Positions 54,909-63,742 of a stretch of DNA of 64,000 nt are shown one piece after another. The position numbers and the translations under genes were made by a program. The DNA comes from Pantoea sp. 18069. GTDB taxonomy: Bacteria; Pseudomonadota; Gammaproteobacteria; Burkholderiales; Burkholderiaceae_C. Positions within the stretch are counted from its first letter, which is position 1. Each line of letters starts with the position of its first letter. Under the pieces are notes generated by a model that made no database searches, was not told the origin of the DNA, and was given only the letters and a program-made list of their open reading frames with translations. The stretch spans positions 310,001 through 374,000 of the forward strand of contig NZ_CACSJA010000002.1 in the NCBI RefSeq assembly GCF_902706035.1. The letters run 5' to 3'.

Positions 54909-55966
54909 GCAGTCTGTCCTGCGGATTCTTCTAGAGGCTGGGCGTGGCCGTACGCAGCCGCCACCGGCAGCCGGTCCATCTGCGTGGCCAGCTGCTCCAG
55001 GTAGTCGGCCACGGCCTGCCATTGCACGCCGCAGTCCTCGATGGTGTTGATATGTTGGCGCAAGGCCTCCCCCCCGGGCAGGCTGCGCAGGTACCAGGCG
55101 ATGTGCTTGCGCGCGCTGCGCACGCCCGTGCCTTCGCCGTAGAGGCTGTAATGGTCCTGCAGATGGTCGAGCAGCAGGCGGCGCAGCTCGGCCACCAGCG
55201 GCGGCGCCAGGTGCTCGCCGGTCGCCAGGAAATGGCCGATCTCGCGGAAGATCCAGGGCCGGCCCTGGGCCGCGCGGCCGACCATGATCGCATCGGCGCC
55301 GGTGTAGGCCAGCACATCGCGCGCCTTTTCGGGCGAGGTGATGTCGCCGTTGGCGACCACGGGCACGCGCACCGCGGCCTTCACCGCGGCAATCGTGTCG
55401 TACTCGGCAAAGCCCTTGTAGCCCTGCTCGCGCGTGCGTCCGTGCACGGTGAGCATCTGTATGCCCACGCCTTCGAACGCGCGCGCCAGCACTTCGGCAT
55501 TCCTGTGGTCGTCGCTCCAGCCGGTGCGCATTTTCAGCGTCACCGGCACATTGGCCGGGGCGCAGGCCTCGACCACGGCCTGGGCGATCTCCACAGCCAG
55601 CTTCTCGTTTTGCATCAGCGCCGAGCCGGCCCATTTGTTGCAGACCTTCTTGGCCGGGCAGCCCATGTTGATGTCGATGATCTGCGCGCCGCGCTCGACG
55701 TTGTAGCGCGCCGCGTCGGCCATCATCTCGGCATCGGTGCCCGCGATCTGCACCGCGATCGGCCCGGGCTCGCCTTCATGGTTGGCGCGGCGCGACGTCT
55801 TGAGGCTGCTCCACAGGTCCTTGCGCGACGTGACCATTTCGCTGACCGCATAGCCCGCGCCCAGCGCCTTGCACAGCTGGCGGAAAGGCCGATCGGTCAC
55901 CCCGGCCATGGGGGCGACAAACAAGCGGTTTTCCAGCGGAATATGACCAATGCGCAGCGCAGCCAT
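54905..55966 (-). CDS. dusB: tRNA-dihydrouridine synthase B
   Basis: DusB reduces uridine in tRNA D-loops using FMN. The 353-residue TIM-barrel protein has APMAGVTDRPFRQLCKALGA, the catalytic Cys in INMGCPAKKVCNKWAGSALM and the FMN site VVANGDITSPEKA. It is translationally coupled to fis downstream. The 118 bp upstream hold its probable promoter. Confidence 0.96.
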   Translation of the reverse strand: MAALRIGHIPLENRLFVAPMAGVTDRPFRQLCKALGAGYAVSEMVTSRKDLWSSLKTSRRANHEGEPGPIAVQIAGTDAEMMADAARYNVERGAQIIDINMGCPAKKVCNKWAGSALMQNEKLAVEIAQAVVEACAPANVPVTLKMRTGWSDDHRNAEVLARAFEGVGIQMLTVHGRTREQGYKGFAEYDTIAAVKAAVRVPVVANGDITSPEKARDVLAYTGADAIMVGRAAQGRPWIFREIGHFLATGEHLAPPLVAELRRLLLDHLQDHYSLYGEGTGVRSARKHIAWYLRSLPGGEALRQHINTIEDCGVQWQAVADYLEQLATQMDRLPVAAAYGHAQPLEESAGQTA

Positions 55967-56084
55967 CGAAGGATTCAGGTTGGGAAAGGGCGGTGGGAAA
56001 AAGAGGCGAGATTGTATCTGCTTAATTTTTCAGCAGAAAGAATGCGGTTGAAAGCCACCAGGGCCGCATCAACTACCCGGCCGC

Positions 56085-56678
56085 TCAGCGTGGCGCAAAG
56101 GCCCACCAGGTGTCGGCCACGGCGCGCAAGCCCTCGCGGCCCATCAGCGTGCGCAGCCACGCACGGTTGTGCAGCACATCGGGCGACAACGCATCTTCGG
56201 GCGGCTTCGCCAGATTCGCGGTGCTCACGCGCTGCGTGAGGCCCGACGCGCCCTGGGGTGCATCGCTGCCCATGTCGAGCAGTTCGCCATCGGCCAGCGG
56301 GCCGCGCACGGTCCGGGCCGCGCGCTCGCCGTCGACCACCTGCACCGCGACCGCGAGCACCTGTTGGCCGGCTGCAGCGTTCGCTCCCGACGCCAGCTGC
56401 GGGCAACCGAGCACGCGCAGCGCCATGCCCTCGCGCGCAAGCGCTGTCTGCACCGCCTGCAGGCGCGCGCGCTGGCCGGCCAGGCGCCGGCACTCGGCCT
56501 GCGCCAGCACCGAAGCGATCTCGGCCTGGGCCCGGGCCGAAGCCTGTGCCTCGTCCTGCCCGGCCGCCCCCGGGGGCGGCAGCACCCCACAACTGGCCAG
56601 CCCCAAAACCAGCACGCCCAGGCAGCTGTGTACCCAGCCCCTGCCCACCGCCCTACCCACTCTTTGTTGTCCAGGCAT
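56085..56678 (-). CDS. Putative lipoprotein of unknown function
   Basis: This 197-residue protein has a signal peptide ending in the lipobox LGLASC (Cys near residue 30), followed by a Pro-rich spacer and an Ala/Gln-rich, mostly helical body. I recognise no conserved domain. A predicted surface or periplasmic lipoprotein. It starts about 90 bp from the divergent yqaA start. Confidence 0.7.
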   Translation of the reverse strand: MPGQQRVGRAVGRGWVHSCLGVLVLGLASCGVLPPPGAAGQDEAQASARAQAEIASVLAQAECRRLAGQRARLQAVQTALAREGMALRVLGCPQLASGANAAAGQQVLAVAVQVVDGERAARTVRGPLADGELLDMGSDAPQGASGLTQRVSTANLAKPPEDALSPDVLHNRAWLRTLMGREGLRAVADTWWAFAPR

Positions 56679-56767
56679 CGCGCTACACCTCTGTTTGTCT
56701 TGTCAAGCAAGCACAATAACCGCGGTCTGGATAAAGACAAGCCAGCCCAGGCCTACACTTGCGCCTC

Positions 56768-57289
56768 ATGGAGATATGGATACACCAGTTGCTGGAATGG
56801 TTGTCGCTGCCGCAATTCGGGCTGAGCACGGTGTTTTTCGTCGCCTTGATCTCGGCGACCTTGCTGCCGCTGGGCTCCGAGCCCGCCGTCGCCGGGCTGC
56901 TGCAGCTCAACCCCGATCTGTTCTGGCAGGCGATTTTCGTCGCCACGGTCGGCAACACGCTGGGCGGCGCGATCAGCTGGTGGATGGGCCTGGGCGCGCA
57001 CAAGGCCTGGCACAAGGCCAAGGAGCGCCACCTGATCGAAGGCGGCCCGCGCACCGGCAAGGCCGCGCGCCAGCCCTCGCGCCATGAGCGCAAGGCGCGC
57101 ATCTGGCTGCGCCGCTTCGGCGCCAAGGCCTGCCTGCTGAGCTGGCTGCCGCTGGTCGGCGATCCGCTGTGCGTGGTCGCGGGCTGGTTGCGCCTGCCGT
57201 TCTGGCCCTGCGTGTTCTATATGGCGATTGGCAAGTTCCTGCGCTATCTGGTGATGACCAGTGCGCTGGTCTGGATCTGGCCAGCCTGA
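56768..57289 (+). CDS. yqaA: YqaA-family (SNARE-associated/DedA-like) membrane protein
   Basis: This 173-residue protein has helices with SATLLPLGSEPAVAGLLQL, the glycine motif TVGNTLGGAISWWMGLGAH and RRFGAKACLLSWLPLVGDPL (a DedA-like re-entrant arginine/proline motif). DedA-family proteins are linked to lipid carrier flipping and membrane homeostasis; the role of YqaA is unclear. ATG 56768 is chosen over the in-frame TTG 56759. Confidence 0.88.
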   Translation: MEIWIHQLLEWLSLPQFGLSTVFFVALISATLLPLGSEPAVAGLLQLNPDLFWQAIFVATVGNTLGGAISWWMGLGAHKAWHKAKERHLIEGGPRTGKAARQPSRHERKARIWLRRFGAKACLLSWLPLVGDPLCVVAGWLRLPFWPCVFYMAIGKFLRYLVMTSALVWIWPA

Positions 57290-57299
57290 CCTCCAGGGC

Positions 57300-58082
57300 C
57301 TACAAATCCCGCCGTATCAGCGCACCGGTGAACAGCACCGGCCCCGTCGGCCCGGTTTCGCTGGGCACGCCGCCCCTGGGCTCGAGGCTGATGGCCAGCA
57401 TGGGCACGGTCTGCACCTGGGCTTCCTGGGCCGGGAGCTGCTCGAGCCGGCCCTGGCCGAGCACGCCCAGCGACCTGGGCCCGCCTTGCGGCGGCAAGGC
57501 CCACAACTGCAGCGATTGATCCGCGCCTTCGCGAAAGCCGCCGACGCGCTGCAGCACCAGGCGGTTCTGGCGCGCATCGAACGTCACCAGCATCGACGCC
57601 TCTTGCCTGCCATCCGCGAGCACTGCCACATACTGGATCTGCGGCGCCGCCTGCGCGGTCTGCAACTGGCTTTGCAGCAACGCCAGCTGCTGCGCGCTGG
57701 CCTGGCGCAGGTCCTGGTGGGACCACAGGCCCACCGCGACGGCGGCCACGGTGGCGAACGCTCCGGCCCAGGCGGCATTGCGCCACCAGGAGAGACCGGA
57801 CGCAGGCACGGCCTGTGGACGACGCAGCGTCTGGGCCGCGCGTTCCTTCTCTGCCTGCAGCAGATTGTCGATGCGGGTCCAGACCGCGGCATCGGGCTGC
57901 ACCGGCGCCTGCACTTCGGACAGCGCCGACCAGCGCTCCTGCCACAGCAAGGCCGTGGCGCGCACCTGCGCATGTTCGCGCGCCAGGTGCTCAAAGCGCC
58001 GGCGCGCGCCGCCGCGCAGCGTTCCCAGCGCATGGGCCGCGGCGAGGCGGTCGAGCAGTTCAGGGTTCTGTATCAGGTTCAT
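57300..58082 (-). CDS. Membrane anti-sigma factor (RskA-like)
   Basis: This 260-residue protein has an N-terminal anti-sigma region (MNLIQNPELLDRLAAAHALG; then ARRRFEHLAREHAQV), one membrane helix near residues 101-118 (NAAWAGAFATVAAVAVGLW) and a C-terminal RskA domain outside the membrane (LWALPPQGGPRSLGVL). It follows the ECF sigma gene at about 105 bp, same strand, and should hold that sigma factor inactive. ATG 58082 has AAGGTGG upstream. Confidence 0.88.
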   Translation of the reverse strand: MNLIQNPELLDRLAAAHALGTLRGGARRRFEHLAREHAQVRATALLWQERWSALSEVQAPVQPDAAVWTRIDNLLQAEKERAAQTLRRPQAVPASGLSWWRNAAWAGAFATVAAVAVGLWSHQDLRQASAQQLALLQSQLQTAQAAPQIQYVAVLADGRQEASMLVTFDARQNRLVLQRVGGFREGADQSLQLWALPPQGGPRSLGVLGQGRLEQLPAQEAQVQTVPMLAISLEPRGGVPSETGPTGPVLFTGALIRRDL

Positions 58083-58187
58083 GGTGCCACCTTCTCGGTT
58101 ATCCACGGTGATCGCATCATCTGCAGCGCCTGAAACTGGCATGCTCCAACTCAGGGGCAGCCAGCCAAGGGCGGCTCAGGGAGGGCT

Positions 58188-58763
58188 TCATATATGCCGG
58201 GCCATGCATTTGCGCAACTGCTCCAGGCTTCGGCGCACCCAGGTCTTGACGGTGCCCAGCGGAAGTTTCAACTGGCTGGCCAGTTCGCTGTGGCTCAGGT
58301 CGCGCAGGTAGGCCAGGCTTACCACCTCGCGCTGGGCCTGCTCCAGGCGCTGCATGCACTGGTGCAGCACCAGCGCCTGCTCGCTGGCCTGTGCCAGCTG
58401 CATGGGGCCCAGGGCGTCGCTGGCCGGCAGGAAACCTTCGGCATCGTCGAGCGAGACGCTGACATGCATGCGCTCGGCGCGGCGCCGGCGCAGGAAGTCC
58501 AGGGCCCGGCTGCGCACCACCATGCCCATCCAGGCCAGCGGCGGGCTCAGCGAGGCGCGGTAGCTTGCGGCATTGCGCCAGATGCCCAGAAAACTGTCCT
58601 GCAGCACATCCTCGGCCCATTCCCGGTTGCCAAGAATGCGCAGCGCGAGCCCGTACAGGCGCGCGGCGCTGTGCTCGTAGAGCTGCTTGAGCGCGGCTTC
58701 CTCCTGCACGGCGATGCGGTCTAAAAGGTCCATCAGTTCGCTGTCCGGTGTATTTACGCTCAT
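58188..58763 (-). CDS. ECF RNA polymerase sigma factor (SigK-like)
   Basis: This 191-residue protein has sigma region 2 (ALKQLYEHSAARLYGLALRI, DVLQDSFLGIWRNA) and region 4 (VVSLAYLRDLSHSELASQLK, then LPLGTVKTWVRRSLEQLR). It pairs with the RskA-like anti-sigma downstream. Two ATG codons just upstream (58769, 58772) are alternative starts. A promoter motif shared with the divergent ferritin-like gene suggests that it controls both its own gene and that one. Confidence 0.92.
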   Translation of the reverse strand: MSVNTPDSELMDLLDRIAVQEEAALKQLYEHSAARLYGLALRILGNREWAEDVLQDSFLGIWRNAASYRASLSPPLAWMGMVVRSRALDFLRRRRAERMHVSVSLDDAEGFLPASDALGPMQLAQASEQALVLHQCMQRLEQAQREVVSLAYLRDLSHSELASQLKLPLGTVKTWVRRSLEQLRKCMARHI

Positions 58764-58849
58764 GCCCATCATTGTGCAAAGAAGCCTTGGCTTGCAGAGG
58801 CGCTGTTGGTTTGCCGCCAACCCAGAGGATTGGCCCTTGTGTAGCTGGC

Positions 58850-58878
58850 TATACGCAGGCAAGGGCCGATTGGATGCA
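58850..58878 (-). promoter_or_regulatory. Candidate ECF promoter of the sigma/anti-sigma unit
   Basis: On the minus strand TGCATCC (58878-58872), 16 bp, CGTATA (58855-58850). Nearly the same motif with the same spacing faces the other way at 58919-58947. The start site would be about 80 bp before the sigma ATG. Confidence 0.65.
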
Positions 58879-58918
58879 GCCCTGTGGCTGGCGGGGCGCA
58901 AAAATATTCGCATTCAGC

Positions 58919-58947
58919 TGAATCCGATGGCGCCAGGGCTGCGTATC
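58919..58947 (+). promoter_or_regulatory. Candidate ECF promoter of the ferritin-like gene
   Basis: TGAATCC (58919-58925), 16 bp, CGTATC (58942-58947), about 50 bp before the ferritin-like ATG. Both copies also share TG directly before CGTAT. This fits the -35/-10 style of ECF sigma factors. Confidence 0.65.
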
Positions 58948-58997
58948 TCAAGTGTCAGGCACTGGAATGTGCCGACATCCACCCCACAGGAGCCATC

Positions 58998-59591
58998 ATG
59001 AACACCCATTTGCTTGCAGACAATTCCACCCCGCTGGCCTCGCGCCGCGGATTCCTCGGCACCACGGGCACTTTGTCCGCCGTGGCCGTGGCCATGCTCG
59101 CGGGCCGGGACGCGCTGGCCCAGGGCATGGGCGGCGATGCGGCCCAGGATGTCTCGATTCTCAACATCGCGCTGGGGCTCGAACATGAAGCCATCAACGC
59201 CTATCAACTGGGTGCGGGCAGCGGCCTGCTGCAAAAGCCCGTGCTGGATGTGGCCGTGCTGTTCCAGAGCCACCACAAGGCCCACCGCGACGCGCTGATC
59301 GCCACCATCCAGAAGCTCGGCGGCGCCCCCGTGGCCGAGCGCCCCATGCACGTCTATGTCCAATCGCTCAAGGCCAACACTCTCAGGACCCAGAACGACG
59401 TGCTGGCCCTCGCGGCGCGCCTGGAGCTGGGCGCGACCAATGCCTATGTGGGCGTGATTCCCGCGTTTGCCAACCGCGACCTGGCCAAGGTCGCCGGACG
59501 CCTGGCCGCCGACGAGGCCATGCACTACACCGCGCTGATCTCGGCGCTGGGCCAGCCGCTGCCCGCCGGCGCGCTGTCGTTCGGCGCATGA
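58998..59591 (+). CDS. Tat-exported ferritin-like domain protein
   Basis: This 197-residue protein starts with a twin-arginine signal (SRRGFLGTTGTLSAVAVAML, cut after ALA). The body has ferritin-like four-helix segments with Glu/His pairs: LGLEHEAINAYQLGAG, SHHKAHRDALIATI, ARLELGATNAYVGVIP and AADEAMHYTALISALG. A di-iron site is plausible. AGGAG precedes ATG 58998. Probably the main target of the adjacent ECF sigma factor, perhaps in oxidative or metal stress. Confidence 0.87.
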   Translation: MNTHLLADNSTPLASRRGFLGTTGTLSAVAVAMLAGRDALAQGMGGDAAQDVSILNIALGLEHEAINAYQLGAGSGLLQKPVLDVAVLFQSHHKAHRDALIATIQKLGGAPVAERPMHVYVQSLKANTLRTQNDVLALAARLELGATNAYVGVIPAFANRDLAKVAGRLAADEAMHYTALISALGQPLPAGALSFGA

Positions 59592-59630
59592 GGCTGCGCA
59601 GGTACGGGCGCAACCGCGCGCGCCTGCCGT

Positions 59631-60629
59631 TCAGTCGGCCTTCAGGCCAATGCTCCTGACCAGCTCGCCAAAGCGCTGGGCCTCGACCGCGTGGTGGTCG
59701 ATGAACTGCTTGCGCGTCATCACGGCCGGGGTCGCGCCCAGGCCGGCGACGATGTCGCGCACGTTCTTCTGCTCCATGGCCTTGGCGATGCCGTCGCGCA
59801 CCTTGCTGACCACCACGTCGGGCACGCCCGTGGGCGCGTAGATGCCGAACAGCGTGTCGGCGTCAAAGCCCGGAAGGCCGCTTTCCGCGAGCGTGGGCAC
59901 ATCCGGGTACTGGGGCGAGCGCTGCGGGCTGCCCACGGCCAGCAGGCGCAGCTTGCCGGCGTCGACATGCTTGAGGCCCGGGCCCGGATCGAACCAGTAC
60001 TGCAGCTGGCCGCTGATCACGTCGTTGAGCGCGGGCGCGGCGCCGCGGTACGGCGCGTGCACGGCGTCGACCTTGGCCATGCGCTTGAACATCTCGCCCG
60101 CAAGATGCGGCGAGCTGCCCTGGCCCGGCGAACCATAGCTGACCTTGCCCGGATTGGCCTTGAGGTACTGGATGAACTCGGCGACGTTCTTCGCCGGCAC
60201 ATCGGGATGGGTCTCGAGATAGACATGCACGCGCGCCACGGCGGCGACAGGCGTGAGATCGCGCGCGGGATCGAAGCTGAGCTTCTCGTAGATCATCGGG
60301 TTGATCGTGATCGCCCCGCCCGAGCTCAGCAGCAGCGTATAGCCGTCCTTGGCCGAGCGCACGGTCTCGGCGATGCCGATGTTGCCGCCCGCGCCCGGCT
60401 TGTTCTCGATGATCACGGGCTGGCCCAGCGTCTTGGAGAGCTGGGGCAGGATGGCGCGCGCGAGCACGTCGGCCGCGCCGCCGGGCGCGAAGTTGACGAC
60501 CAGGCGCACCGGCTTCTCGGGCCAGTTCTGGGCCATCGCCGGCAGCGCAATGCTGCTTAGCGCGGCCACGGCAAGCGCCGACGCAGCCTTCAGGCCCTGG
60601 CGGCGCGTGGCATGGAAATGGGTTGTCAT
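59631..60629 (-). CDS. Bug-family (TctC-like) periplasmic binding protein
   Basis: This 332-residue protein has a Tat/Sec-type signal (RRQGLKAASALAVAALSSIA, cut near AMA) and the Bug fold: PVRLVVNFAPGGAADVLAR, VIIENKPGAGGNIGIAETV and YGSPGQGSSPHLAGEMFKR. Bug proteins bind carboxylates for tripartite tricarboxylate transporters; the membrane partners TctA and TctB are not in the window. It follows the decarboxylase gene by 58 bp on the same strand, so its ligand may be an aromatic 2-oxoacid or a related acid. AAGGAG precedes ATG 60629. Confidence 0.92.
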   Translation of the reverse strand: MTTHFHATRRQGLKAASALAVAALSSIALPAMAQNWPEKPVRLVVNFAPGGAADVLARAILPQLSKTLGQPVIIENKPGAGGNIGIAETVRSAKDGYTLLLSSGGAITINPMIYEKLSFDPARDLTPVAAVARVHVYLETHPDVPAKNVAEFIQYLKANPGKVSYGSPGQGSSPHLAGEMFKRMAKVDAVHAPYRGAAPALNDVISGQLQYWFDPGPGLKHVDAGKLRLLAVGSPQRSPQYPDVPTLAESGLPGFDADTLFGIYAPTGVPDVVVSKVRDGIAKAMEQKNVRDIVAGLGATPAVMTRKQFIDHHAVEAQRFGELVRSIGLKAD

Positions 60630-60687
60630 GATGGTTTGTCTCCTTGTGAATTTATTGTTGTGTCCCGGGTCTTCGGGCCGCCCTGCT

Positions 60688-62295
60688 TCAGGCGACTTCG
60701 ACTTCGACGAGCATGGGCCGCGGCGCGGCGATCGCCGCCTCGAGCACGGCGCGCAGCTGCAGCGCATCATCGACGTGCACGCCGTCGCAGCCCTGGGCCT
60801 TGGCCAGGCCCACGAAATCGATGTCGGGCAGCTCCGTGCCTTCGACTTTCTCGCCGTCGCGGTAGCCGAACACCTTGGCGAATTCCTGCAGCGCCGCGTA
60901 GCGGCGGTTCTTGAGGACCACGAAGGTGATTGGCAGCCGCAGCTGGGCCGCGCTCCACAGCGCCTGGATCGCATACATGCTCGAGCCGTCGCCGATCACG
61001 GCAATGACTTTCTTCGCCGGCTCGGCCAGCGCCACGCCCACGCCCGCGGGCATGCTGTGGCCCAGGCCGCCGCTGCACATGGTGTAGAACGTGCCCGAAT
61101 GGAAGATAGGCAGATGGGCCTGGATGGTCGAGCGCGAACTCGGCGCTTCCTCGACGATGATGCTGCGCGGGTCACGCACTTCGGCCAGCGTCTGCATCGC
61201 CCAGGCCACCGACATGCGCTGGCCGGCTTCGGGCGGCCTGGCGCGTGGCGCGGGTGCGCGCCGTGCGGGAGCGGCGCGCACCGCGGGCGCGGGCCGCGCG
61301 AGCAGCTCCTGCACGCCCAGGCGGATATTGCCTATGGCCGCCGTGCCCACGGGCGCCCAGGCGGCGATGGCCGGGTCCTCGATCAGCTGGTACAGCGCCG
61401 CTCCGTCGGGAATGTGCGGCCCCTGTCCTTCGACATGGTAGGTGAATGTCGCCGCGCCCACGGCGAACACCACGTCGTGGCCGCCGAGCAGTTGCACGAT
61501 GCGTTCGCGCATCGCCGGCAGGAAGCCGGCGAACAACGGATGGTCTTCGGGAAAGCTGCAGCGCCCCGACATCGGCGCGACATAGACGCGCGCCTGGTGG
61601 CGCTCGGCCAGCGCGACCACGGCGTCCCAGGCGTCGCCGCGGTCCACGGCCGCGCCCACGACCAGCGCCGGCGCGCGCGCGCCGTCGAGCGCCGCGCCTA
61701 TCAGGTCGAGCACGCGCGGGTCGGGCCGGCTTTCGAAGCCGACTTCGCGCACCTGGATGGGCTCGGCCGGGTGGTCCCAGTCATCGGCCGGAATCGACAC
61801 CAGCACCGGGCCGCGCGGCTCCTGCATGGCGATGTAATAGGCGCGTGCCAGCGCCTGCGGCACGTCTTCGGCGCGCGCGGGCTCGCAGCTCCATTTGACA
61901 TAGGGCTTGGGCAGCTCGGCCGCCTGGCTGGAGTGCAGGAACGGGTCGAACTGCAGTATGGAGCGCGCCTGCTGGCCCGCGGTGATCACCATAGGCGTGC
62001 GGTTCTTGAAGGCGGTGAAGATATTCGCCATCGCATGGCCCACGCCCGCGGCCGAATGCAGGTTCACGAAGCTCGCGCGGCGCGTGGCCTGGGCATAGCC
62101 GTCGGCCATGCCCACGACCACGGCCTCCTGCAGGCCCAGCACATAGGAGAAGTCTTCGGGGTAGTCGCGAAACAGCGGCAGCTCGGTCGAGCCCGGGTTG
62201 CCGAAAATGCGCGTCATGCCGAGCTGGCGCAGCAGGTCTATCACGGCATGGCGCACGGTAAAGGAGGCGGAATTCTGGGGGTTTGTCTCTTGCAT
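60688..62295 (-). CDS. mdlC: Benzoylformate-decarboxylase-like ThDP enzyme
   Basis: This 535-residue ThDP enzyme follows Pseudomonas putida benzoylformate decarboxylase along its length. Shared features are FGNPGSTELPLFRDYPEDF (Ser26 equivalent), LGLQEAVVVGMADGYAQA (catalytic Glu), NLHSAAGVGHAMAN (His70 equivalent), VTAGQQ-type loop ITAGQQARS, VKWSCEPA, and the ThDP motif VIGDGSSMYAIQALWSAAQL. It should decarboxylate benzoylformate or a similar 2-oxoacid to an aldehyde. No mandelate genes lie beside it, so the exact substrate is open. Divergent from the LysR gene. Confidence 0.88.
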   Translation of the reverse strand: MQETNPQNSASFTVRHAVIDLLRQLGMTRIFGNPGSTELPLFRDYPEDFSYVLGLQEAVVVGMADGYAQATRRASFVNLHSAAGVGHAMANIFTAFKNRTPMVITAGQQARSILQFDPFLHSSQAAELPKPYVKWSCEPARAEDVPQALARAYYIAMQEPRGPVLVSIPADDWDHPAEPIQVREVGFESRPDPRVLDLIGAALDGARAPALVVGAAVDRGDAWDAVVALAERHQARVYVAPMSGRCSFPEDHPLFAGFLPAMRERIVQLLGGHDVVFAVGAATFTYHVEGQGPHIPDGAALYQLIEDPAIAAWAPVGTAAIGNIRLGVQELLARPAPAVRAAPARRAPAPRARPPEAGQRMSVAWAMQTLAEVRDPRSIIVEEAPSSRSTIQAHLPIFHSGTFYTMCSGGLGHSMPAGVGVALAEPAKKVIAVIGDGSSMYAIQALWSAAQLRLPITFVVLKNRRYAALQEFAKVFGYRDGEKVEGTELPDIDFVGLAKAQGCDGVHVDDALQLRAVLEAAIAAPRPMLVEVEVA

Positions 62296-62378
62296 GGCGG
62301 TTCCTTGGCGTACAGCGCATCGTGCCCGCGGCGATAATTTCCAGCAACTGCATAAACCATCTAAGAGATATTCACTCC

Positions 62379-63290
62379 ATGGATATAAACCGGCTGGACC
62401 TGAACCTGCTGCGCGTGTTCGACGCCGTCTACCGCCACCGCAGCGTGAGCCGCGCGGCCGAGGAACTGGGCCTGTCGCAGCCCGCGGCCAGCCAGGCGGT
62501 GACGCGCCTGCGCCTGCTCCTGGGCAATGCGCTGTTCGAGCGCGTGCATGGCGGCGTGCGCCCCACGCCGCGCGCCGAGCGCCTGGCGCTGGTGGTGCGC
62601 GAAGCGCTGGCGGCGCTCGAAGTCGGCCTGGGCGAAGCGCAGGCGTTCGATCCGCGCGCCGCGCGCCAGGTGTTTCGCATTCACCTCAGCGACATCGGCG
62701 AAGCGCGCTTCCTGCCCGCGCTGATGGCGGCGCTGCGCCAGCGCGCGCCCGGCATACGCATAGAGACCTTGCCGCTGCCCATGGCCGATATCGCCGACGC
62801 GCTGGACCGCGGCACGCTGGACGCGGCAATCGGCTTTCTGCCCGGCGTGCTGAGCACCGAGCGCAGCGTGCTGCTGCAAGACCATTACTGCGTGCTGCTG
62901 CGCAGCCAGCACCCGTTGCTGCAGAAAGGGAAAAGTTCGCGACCGGGCATCAAGGCGCTGCGCCAGCTTGAATTCGTCGCCGTGCGCTCGCACTCAGAGA
63001 CGCTGCGCATACTTGAGGCGCTAGAACTCACCGACCGCATCCGGCTGTCGGCGGCCCACTTCCTGGCCGTGCCGTCCATCGTGAGCCAGACCGATCTGGC
63101 CGTGGTCATGCCCCACGAGATCGCCGCGGGCTTCGTGCGCGGCGGCGGCTATGCGCTGCTCGACGCCGGCCTGCCCGACCACCGCTTCGCGGTCTCGCTG
63201 CACTGGAGCCGGCGCTTTGCCCAGGAGCCGGCCAAGGTCTGGCTGCGCGCGTGCATCGAGGAGCTGTTTCGCCAACCCGCGGCGGCTTAA
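62379..63290 (+). CDS. LysR-family transcriptional regulator
   Basis: This 303-residue protein starts MDINRLDLNLLRVFDAVYRH and has the LysR winged helix-turn-helix (RSVSRAAEELGLSQPAASQA) and a C-terminal effector domain. It is divergent from the mdlC-like gene with an 83-bp intergenic region, so it probably controls the mdlC-Bug unit with the enzyme's substrate as signal. ATG 62379 matches the family start; in-frame sequence upstream is not coding. Confidence 0.93.
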   Translation: MDINRLDLNLLRVFDAVYRHRSVSRAAEELGLSQPAASQAVTRLRLLLGNALFERVHGGVRPTPRAERLALVVREALAALEVGLGEAQAFDPRAARQVFRIHLSDIGEARFLPALMAALRQRAPGIRIETLPLPMADIADALDRGTLDAAIGFLPGVLSTERSVLLQDHYCVLLRSQHPLLQKGKSSRPGIKALRQLEFVAVRSHSETLRILEALELTDRIRLSAAHFLAVPSIVSQTDLAVVMPHEIAAGFVRGGGYALLDAGLPDHRFAVSLHWSRRFAQEPAKVWLRACIEELFRQPAAA

Positions 63291-63294
63291 CTCG

Positions 63295-63738
63295 CTAGCG
63301 CGGCCTGGCCGCCAGCTTTTTCTGCAGCGCGCGCATCACCACACCCAGCACCGGCAGCTTGGCATAAAGCTCTTCCGCGGCATCCCAGTAGTCGCGGTGC
63401 AGATCCACGCTGCCATCGGCCGCGAAGTGCAGATGGGTCGCACCGCGAATGCACATCCGCGCGCCGCCCGCGCGCTCGAACAGGAACTCCCAGGTCAGAA
63501 AACCGGCGTCGCCTTCGCTCACCGCCTGGCCCACGATGAAACGCGGCGCGCCCAGCGTATCGAACATGTGCTGGAACACGCAGCCGATCGCGGCCCGGCC
63601 CTGGACTTCGTTGAACGGGTCCTTGAAGCGCGCCTGCGGGCTGTAGAGCGCGAGCAGCGCCGGCACGGTCTCGGGCCGCAGCGCTTCATAGGCCGTGACG
63701 ACCGCCGCCATTCGGGGATCAGAGGAAAACAAGGGCAT
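63295..63738 (-). CDS. NTF2/SnoaL-like family protein
   Basis: This 147-residue protein has the cone-shaped alpha+beta NTF2 fold: MAAVVTAYEALRPETVPALL, then YSPQARFKDPFNEVQGRAAI and HLHFAADGSVDLHRDYWDAA. Its role (enzyme or ligand binding) is unknown. It starts 4 bp after the SDR gene on the same strand. SDR plus NTF2-like pairs are often part of light/oxidative-stress lipid-modification clusters with ChrR-type regulation; whether that holds here cannot be seen. Confidence 0.85.
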   Translation of the reverse strand: MPLFSSDPRMAAVVTAYEALRPETVPALLALYSPQARFKDPFNEVQGRAAIGCVFQHMFDTLGAPRFIVGQAVSEGDAGFLTWEFLFERAGGARMCIRGATHLHFAADGSVDLHRDYWDAAEELYAKLPVLGVVMRALQKKLAARPR

Positions 63739-63742
63739 GGCA

